This document shows, piece by piece, positions 22,901 through 25,586 of a DNA stretch of 25,586 bases. Under the pieces are notes generated by a model. That model was not told where the DNA came from and searched no databases. It was given only the letters and a program-made list of their open reading frames with translations. Position numbers and translations under genes: made by a program. The DNA lies in NCBI GenBank assembly GCA_002315375.1, contig DCHR01000031.1, forward strand, positions 35,493-61,078, given 5' to 3'. The stretch is from Treponema sp. UBA1747. GTDB taxonomy: Bacteria > Spirochaetota > Spirochaetia > Treponematales > Treponemataceae. Each line of letters starts with the position of its first letter. The stretch's first letter is position 1.

Positions 22901-23814
22901 ATAAGGACAACTTTAGGCATCCATTCCTTGTCAGGACTGTAGCGTTCATATTCGTGCATAAGATCTTCATAGCTTGGAGGAGCCATATCAGGTCCGTCCC
23001 AGGGGGCGCCGCCGCCAATAGGCTGCCATGAAGCTTTCTGTTCTTCGCTGATTGTGTCCATTCCTGTAAGAATTCTTTTGAGCCATTCGCTCATGAAAGA
23101 TTTCCAGTGCTTCTGGATGTAATCCATCTGGCCTTTCAGGTCTTCCGGAGCAAAAGCAACAGGTTCCTTAAGAAGGGTTATCAGGTCGTGATCAAAAGGT
23201 CCGTAAGAAGGCTGTGATTTTGCAAAGGCTTTTATTACAGCCCATGCTTTTCCGTATGCAGAATTAGCTGCAAGTTTTGTATCGTCAAAAAGGATTTTGA
23301 ACGGGTTGAAAGCAGGGTTTTCGTTTGCCAGAAGAAGCATAATCATTTCTTCTGTGACCTGTTCCCGGTTGGAACGTTCTGTTTCTGTGGCAGGGTCCAG
23401 TGCAATATCTTCAAGGTATTCCTGAGCACTGCGTTTTCCCTGGTAAACTTCTACAGGAGGGAATTCTTCCATGAATTCCATAAGAAGATCAGTGTAAGCC
23501 TCTTTTCCGATGGCAGTTTCAATTTCGGAAACCAGATCTTTCATGAAAGAAGGTGATTTGTCTTTGCGGTAAAGCATGCACACGTGATGGAAGATTTCAT
23601 CAATCAGTCCCATGGCATTCAGGCTTCCGGCTGATACACGCTTGTCATTCTGACCGCGCTGGTCAAAAAGAGTGTTCAGTTTATCCTGGAAAATGCGGAC
23701 ATTCTTGAGATTTGCAAAAACTACGTTTCCGCTTGAGGCAAAAAGCCCTTTATCGAAGTTACAGAGGTCGCGGATTTCGCGGCTAATGTGGAATTCATTG
23801 TAAGAAATAGTCAT
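19981..23814 (-). CDS. Very large GH13 (alpha-amylase superfamily) protein, function unknown
   Basis: 1277 residues, about twice a normal amylase. Residues 1-335 are a mostly helical region I do not recognise. The barrel begins about 336 (GFTGLWLIGLWE) and contains DMVPNH (409-414), nucleophile D529 in IIRFDAAM, acid/base E594 in LLAEAFW and D655 in FMNNPDEE. All three catalytic acids are present, but region IV reads NPD where most GH13 enzymes have NHD; GlgE maltosyltransferases also have proline there. MPGLPMFGHGQIEG follows. Residues 945-1050 contain lysine/alanine-rich linkers around a helical segment, then a second helical region (to about 1240) and a basic tail rich in Lys, Pro and Ala. 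There is no signal peptide. Glucan hydrolysis, transfer or phosphate-linked maltosyl chemistry are all possible. It is coupled to the GGDEF gene. Confidence 0.82.
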   Translation of the reverse strand: MTISYNEFHISREIRDLCNFDKGLFASSGNVVFANLKNVRIFQDKLNTLFDQRGQNDKRVSAGSLNAMGLIDEIFHHVCMLYRKDKSPSFMKDLVSEIETAIGKEAYTDLLMEFMEEFPPVEVYQGKRSAQEYLEDIALDPATETERSNREQVTEEMIMLLLANENPAFNPFKILFDDTKLAANSAYGKAWAVIKAFAKSQPSYGPFDHDLITLLKEPVAFAPEDLKGQMDYIQKHWKSFMSEWLKRILTGMDTISEEQKASWQPIGGGAPWDGPDMAPPSYEDLMHEYERYSPDKEWMPKVVLMAKTVLVWLDQLTKKYGYPIDTLDKIPDCELDTLRDEGFTGLWLIGLWERSKASKRIKQICGNPEAAASAYSLFDYNIAQNIGGWGAVENLRARLWARGIRLASDMVPNHTGMDGDWVMNKPDLFVQRKDCPFPHYTFNGENLSQDPRTSVFLEDHYYSKNDCSVVFKRVDNQTGDVRYIYHGNDGTGLPWNDTAQIDFLNPAAREEVMQEILHVARNFPIIRFDAAMVLAKKHIRRLWYPEPGHGGDIATRSETGLSTEQFNNAIPNEFWREVVDRVAQEVPDTLLLAEAFWMMEGYFVRTLGMHRVYNSAFMNMLKKEENQKYRDTVKNTIAFDPQVLKRYVNFMNNPDEETAVAQFGKGDKYFGVCTLMITMPGLPMFGHGQIEGFEEKYGMEYTKAYKNETPDQWLIDRHWHDIFPLMKKRYLFANVENFLFYSLWNNNTVNENVFAYSNKAGNEQAIVFYNNKYERAAGWIKQSEPYAVKTGSGENDIMQMTRSISEGLGLTAEDDKFVIFREHHSGLWFIRSSKDICEHGMYVELNGFETQVYLDVQQVTDEADGRYKTLCDFLNGKGCEDIETAWQELMYKDLYEKFAAFAGSVLPKLNAQFTVRNAKYGCKAELPPVAETVAAENSAEDFVLTPFETKKAVKAKEKAEKKPEPKGIDKKAVEQIVQDSLESAKAFYNFANYYIGKEKPFNADKCAKEYENRIKKLTKLLLEEEKNEKSAAKTNAKKPVKAKAVEEVFDLQKALLKEKTFAGFAKLVKDQSQEDLYILLLCYAFASSIADSDFGTLWALPRKFNDILKSVQNQQIEALKAENPEKEVRISVKDYRQNLTKLFALTAKADLKAYAKDEKKGLYPLVNEMVNSRNAWLLSGANDFDNIRWFNKESSDDALNMVTSALLIGASTAKEEIVLSMYKTLCAAKAKAEYKAENFLKPFVPAKKTSKPAASKRTEKPAKKKTEKTVGPKSKNK

Positions 23815-23822
23815 ATCTTCTT

Positions 23823-23851
23823 ATTTTAACCCTATAATTAGGGTTTTTCAA
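23823..23851 (-). promoter_or_regulatory. Promoter of the GH13-GGDEF operon with an operator-like palindrome
   Basis: On the minus strand TTGAAA (23851-23846) and TAAAAT (23828-23823) are 17 bp apart. The perfect inverted repeat AACCCTA-TAAT-TAGGGTT (23828-23845) exactly fills the spacer, a classic place for a repressor or a MerR-type activator. The -10 box ends 8 bases before the ATG, so the leader would be almost absent. Confidence 0.65.
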
Positions 23852-23881
23852 TGAAATATTATGGAATAAAATAACAGATGT

Positions 23882-23910
23882 TTGAGATTTTAGAGATAAT
23901 GTTGTAGAAT
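23882..23910 (+). promoter_or_regulatory. Promoter of the second diguanylate cyclase gene
   Basis: TTGAGA (23882-23887) and TAGAAT (23905-23910) are 17 bp apart. The start near 23917 leaves a leader of about 9 bases, with GAGGG 6 bases before the ATG. The promoter is divergent from that of the GH13 operon within a 111-bp gap. Confidence 0.65.
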
Positions 23911-23925
23911 TACGCGAGGGAAAAA

Positions 23926-25008
23926 ATGAATAATGACTTAATTAAGAATAGTCTGAATCTGAAAAATGATTTTCTGGAATGGAAACTTAGACAGCTGTCT
24001 AAGACGGCTACACTTTTTGTCTTTATGCTTTCTGTAATGCACGGGGTTTTTGTTGTTTCTGAATTAAAAAACCTTTTGAACCGTGAAGTTTCTCCTGATT
24101 TTTCTATTTTCGTTGTTGTTCTTCTTCTCAGGTTGATACCTATTATTACTCTTGGCGTAAATTTTCTCCTGTTTAAGCGTAAATTGATTTCTGTTTACAC
24201 ATTTACTTATATAAATAATTTTGTGCTGCTTTTTGTTGTTATTGCGACAGGAATTTCAAAGTATTTTGTTCCCAAACCAAATAACCCTATGGGATCAATT
24301 CTAATAGACAGTATCATCGCTATTATGGCTACGATTTTTATGCCTTCCGTAGTTTCAATTTTTAATTTTTTGATTTGTCTGATAACAATTCTCCTTATGG
24401 GAAAATTTATTCCGGGAACTTATTATTTAGTAAAAGATACTGTTACCAGCCTTGTTCCTTTTGGCATAGGAATGATTATCTTCGTTTTTTCAATGGATCA
24501 GAATTTCAGAAAAATGTATCAGTATATCGGCAAAATCAAAAACATGTCTCTTGAAGACAGTTTAACAGGGCTGTATAACAGAAACATTTTGAAAGGAAAA
24601 GTATACGACAAGTACACAGAACGTTGTACTTATGATGGAAGTATGCTTCTTCTGGATATCGATCACTTCAAGAATGTAAATGATACTTATGGACATCAGG
24701 CAGGAGATGCCCTTCTTTGCCGACTTTCTGCTGTTCTGACTGATAATGTGAGAAAAGATGATTTTATTGTCCGTTTTGGCGGGGAAGAATTTCTGATTGT
24801 CTTAAGGGAACTTCCATTACAGGATGCGGTGTCAATTGCAGAACGGATAAGAATTCAGGTAGAAAACTGTGACTGGACTCCAAAATTTACTGTATCATGC
24901 GGTGTATGCTCATTCGCCAATGGAAACAGATTTGAATCAGTCATTAAGACTGTAGACGATAAGTTATATGAGGCCAAAAACTCTGGCAGAAACAGAACCT
25001 GTTTTTAA
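23926..25008 (+). CDS. Membrane diguanylate cyclase (GGEEF) with inhibitory site
   Basis: 360 residues. About six membrane helices occupy residues 25-190 with short loops, so no large external sensor. The cytoplasmic GGDEF domain starts at DSLTGLYNRNIL (211-222). It has LLLDIDHFKNVNDTYGH and the active-site variant RFGGEEF (G285-F289), which is catalytically competent in this family. RKDD (276-279) matches the RxxD product-inhibition site, unlike the cyclase at 18860. It should make cyclic di-GMP at the membrane. It is divergent from the GH13-GGDEF operon, so the locus carries two cyclases with different feedback properties. The activating signal is not visible. Confidence 0.92.
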   Translation: MNNDLIKNSLNLKNDFLEWKLRQLSKTATLFVFMLSVMHGVFVVSELKNLLNREVSPDFSIFVVVLLLRLIPIITLGVNFLLFKRKLISVYTFTYINNFVLLFVVIATGISKYFVPKPNNPMGSILIDSIIAIMATIFMPSVVSIFNFLICLITILLMGKFIPGTYYLVKDTVTSLVPFGIGMIIFVFSMDQNFRKMYQYIGKIKNMSLEDSLTGLYNRNILKGKVYDKYTERCTYDGSMLLLDIDHFKNVNDTYGHQAGDALLCRLSAVLTDNVRKDDFIVRFGGEEFLIVLRELPLQDAVSIAERIRIQVENCDWTPKFTVSCGVCSFANGNRFESVIKTVDDKLYEAKNSGRNRTCF

Positions 25009-25037
25009 TTTTCTTTTTCAGAATCCTTAAAAATACA

Positions 25038-25089
25038 TTGACGTTTATCTATATGTTTGTTAAATTATACATAGATACTTATCTATATG
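25038..25089 (+). promoter_or_regulatory. Promoter and operator of the arsR-like operon
   Basis: TTGACG (25038-25043) and TAAATT (25061-25066) are 17 bp apart. ATAGATA-CT-TATCTAT (25071-25086) is a perfect inverted repeat next to the start site. The 11-mer TTATCTATATG occurs twice, at 25045-25055 in the spacer and at 25079-25089. Such repeats fit binding by the ArsR-type repressor encoded just downstream. Confidence 0.68.
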
Positions 25090-25101
25090 AAAGAGGTTTC
25101 T

Positions 25102-25434
25102 ATGGAAGCAGACAAAATCAGTGAAATTTGCAAGGCACTTGGAGATCCAAACCGTCTTCAAATAATCAAACTTCTTACAAACGGCGAAATGTGCGCCTGT
25201 AAACTGCTGGAAGAATTTCAAATCACACAGCCAACCCTTTCTCATCACATGAAAATTCTTACAGACTGCGGTCTTGTTTCCAGCAGGAAGGATGGTAAGA
25301 AAACTTATTATTCAATCATCTGCTGTACATTCAAGGAATTCAAATCTTATTTTGAAAATATCACCTGCTATAAAGACAGACTTGCTAAAGGCAAAGGTTC
25401 TGGCTCCGAAGCCTGCTGTGATTGCGTTGAATAA
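25102..25434 (+). CDS. ArsR/SmtB family metal(loid)-responsive repressor
   Basis: 110 residues from the ATG at 25102, chosen because AAGAGG lies 7 bases upstream. An earlier in-frame ATG at 25087 sits in the operator repeat and has no ribosome site. The winged HTH reads ALGDPNRLQIIKLL, then QITQPTLSHHMKIL and the wing SRKDGKKTYYSI. The EMCACKLLEEF segment (about residues 29-39) matches the CxC inducer site of ArsR proteins that sense arsenite or antimonite. Extra cysteines at CC in the middle and SEACCDC at the end could add ligands. It should repress its own promoter and the permease gene 12 bp downstream, and release DNA when metal(loid) binds. The exact inducer cannot be told from sequence. 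Confidence 0.9.
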   Translation: MEADKISEICKALGDPNRLQIIKLLTNGEMCACKLLEEFQITQPTLSHHMKILTDCGLVSSRKDGKKTYYSIICCTFKEFKSYFENITCYKDRLAKGKGSGSEACCDCVE

Positions 25435-25446
25435 GGAGGCTGACTG

Positions 25447-25586
25447 ATGGTCTGGAATTTTATACAAAATCAGCTGCTTGGAATGAAGTGGCTTACAGCA
25501 GTTTTATCAAAACTCCTTATTCTTTGCGGATTAGATGTGGAAAGCCGGATAGGGGGGACAGTCCTCTTTTTCTTTATGGATTTAAT
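25447..25586 (+). CDS. Permease of the ArsP/YraQ (DUF318) family, start only
   Basis: About 46 N-terminal residues are visible before the window ends. An AGGAGG ribosome site overlapping the arsR stop codon precedes the ATG by 7 bases. The sequence has a hydrophobic stretch around KWLTAVLSKLLILCGL and then GLDVESRIGGTVLFFFMDL. The GLD...GG...FF-D pattern resembles the start of ArsP/YraQ-type permeases, some of which export methylated or trivalent organoarsenicals. The arsR gene directly upstream supports a resistance role. Identification rests on a short fragment. Confidence 0.65.
   Translation, partial: MVWNFIQNQLLGMKWLTAVLSKLLILCGLDVESRIGGTVLFFFMDL

Noticed and set aside
1..25586. CRISPR arrays, tRNA or rRNA genes, transposases, phage genes
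   Set aside because: None was seen: no regularly spaced repeats, no cloverleaf-like segments noticed, and every sizeable open frame is explained by cellular genes.

Overview
The window is about 25.6 kb of moderately AT-rich bacterial chromosome with dense, ordinary protein genes. It holds no RNA genes, insertion sequences, prophage or CRISPR. The gene set suggests a gut- or rumen-type Treponema (Spirochaetota): cytoplasmic xylo-oligosaccharide, beta-glucoside and alpha-glucan enzymes without signal peptides, several membrane diguanylate cyclases, an excisionase-like HTH-receiver regulator, a citramalate synthase and a very large GH13 protein. The genus is an inference from overall protein character, because no search could be run.

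Left part (1-5.1 kb, all minus strand). dapA and the start of asd form the aspartate-to-diaminopimelate/lysine branch. A hairpin-rich 264 bp gap follows. Next come cimA (citramalate synthase) and an overlapping pyridoxal/pyridoxamine kinase. The last gene on this side is an unusual protein with three membrane helices like a SemiSWEET/PQ-loop protein and a degenerate SGNH-hydrolase-like domain.

Centre (5.2-12 kb). A divergent CitA/DcuS-type sensor kinase and its response regulator lead to a GH8 enzyme of the reducing-end xylose-releasing exo-oligoxylanase type. Convergent to it is malQ (4-alpha-glucanotransferase), followed by an HTH-receiver regulator. On the plus strand leuB follows. LeuB can serve both leucine synthesis and the citramalate route started by CimA.

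Right part (12-25.6 kb). A domain-permuted GH3 beta-glucosidase and a MATE exporter form one unit. murE and ddl, translationally coupled, make peptidoglycan precursors. On the minus strand a 1277-residue GH13 protein is coupled by an ATGA overlap to a membrane GGDEF protein. A second membrane diguanylate cyclase is divergent from it. The window ends with an ArsR-type repressor and the start of an ArsP/YraQ-like permease.

The most unusual items are the giant GH13/diguanylate cyclase pair, with a perfect palindrome filling its promoter spacer, and the PQ-loop/SGNH fusion. Others are the hairpin array at 1353-1517 and several promoters whose -10 box lies only 6-8 bases before the start codon, suggesting leaderless transcripts.
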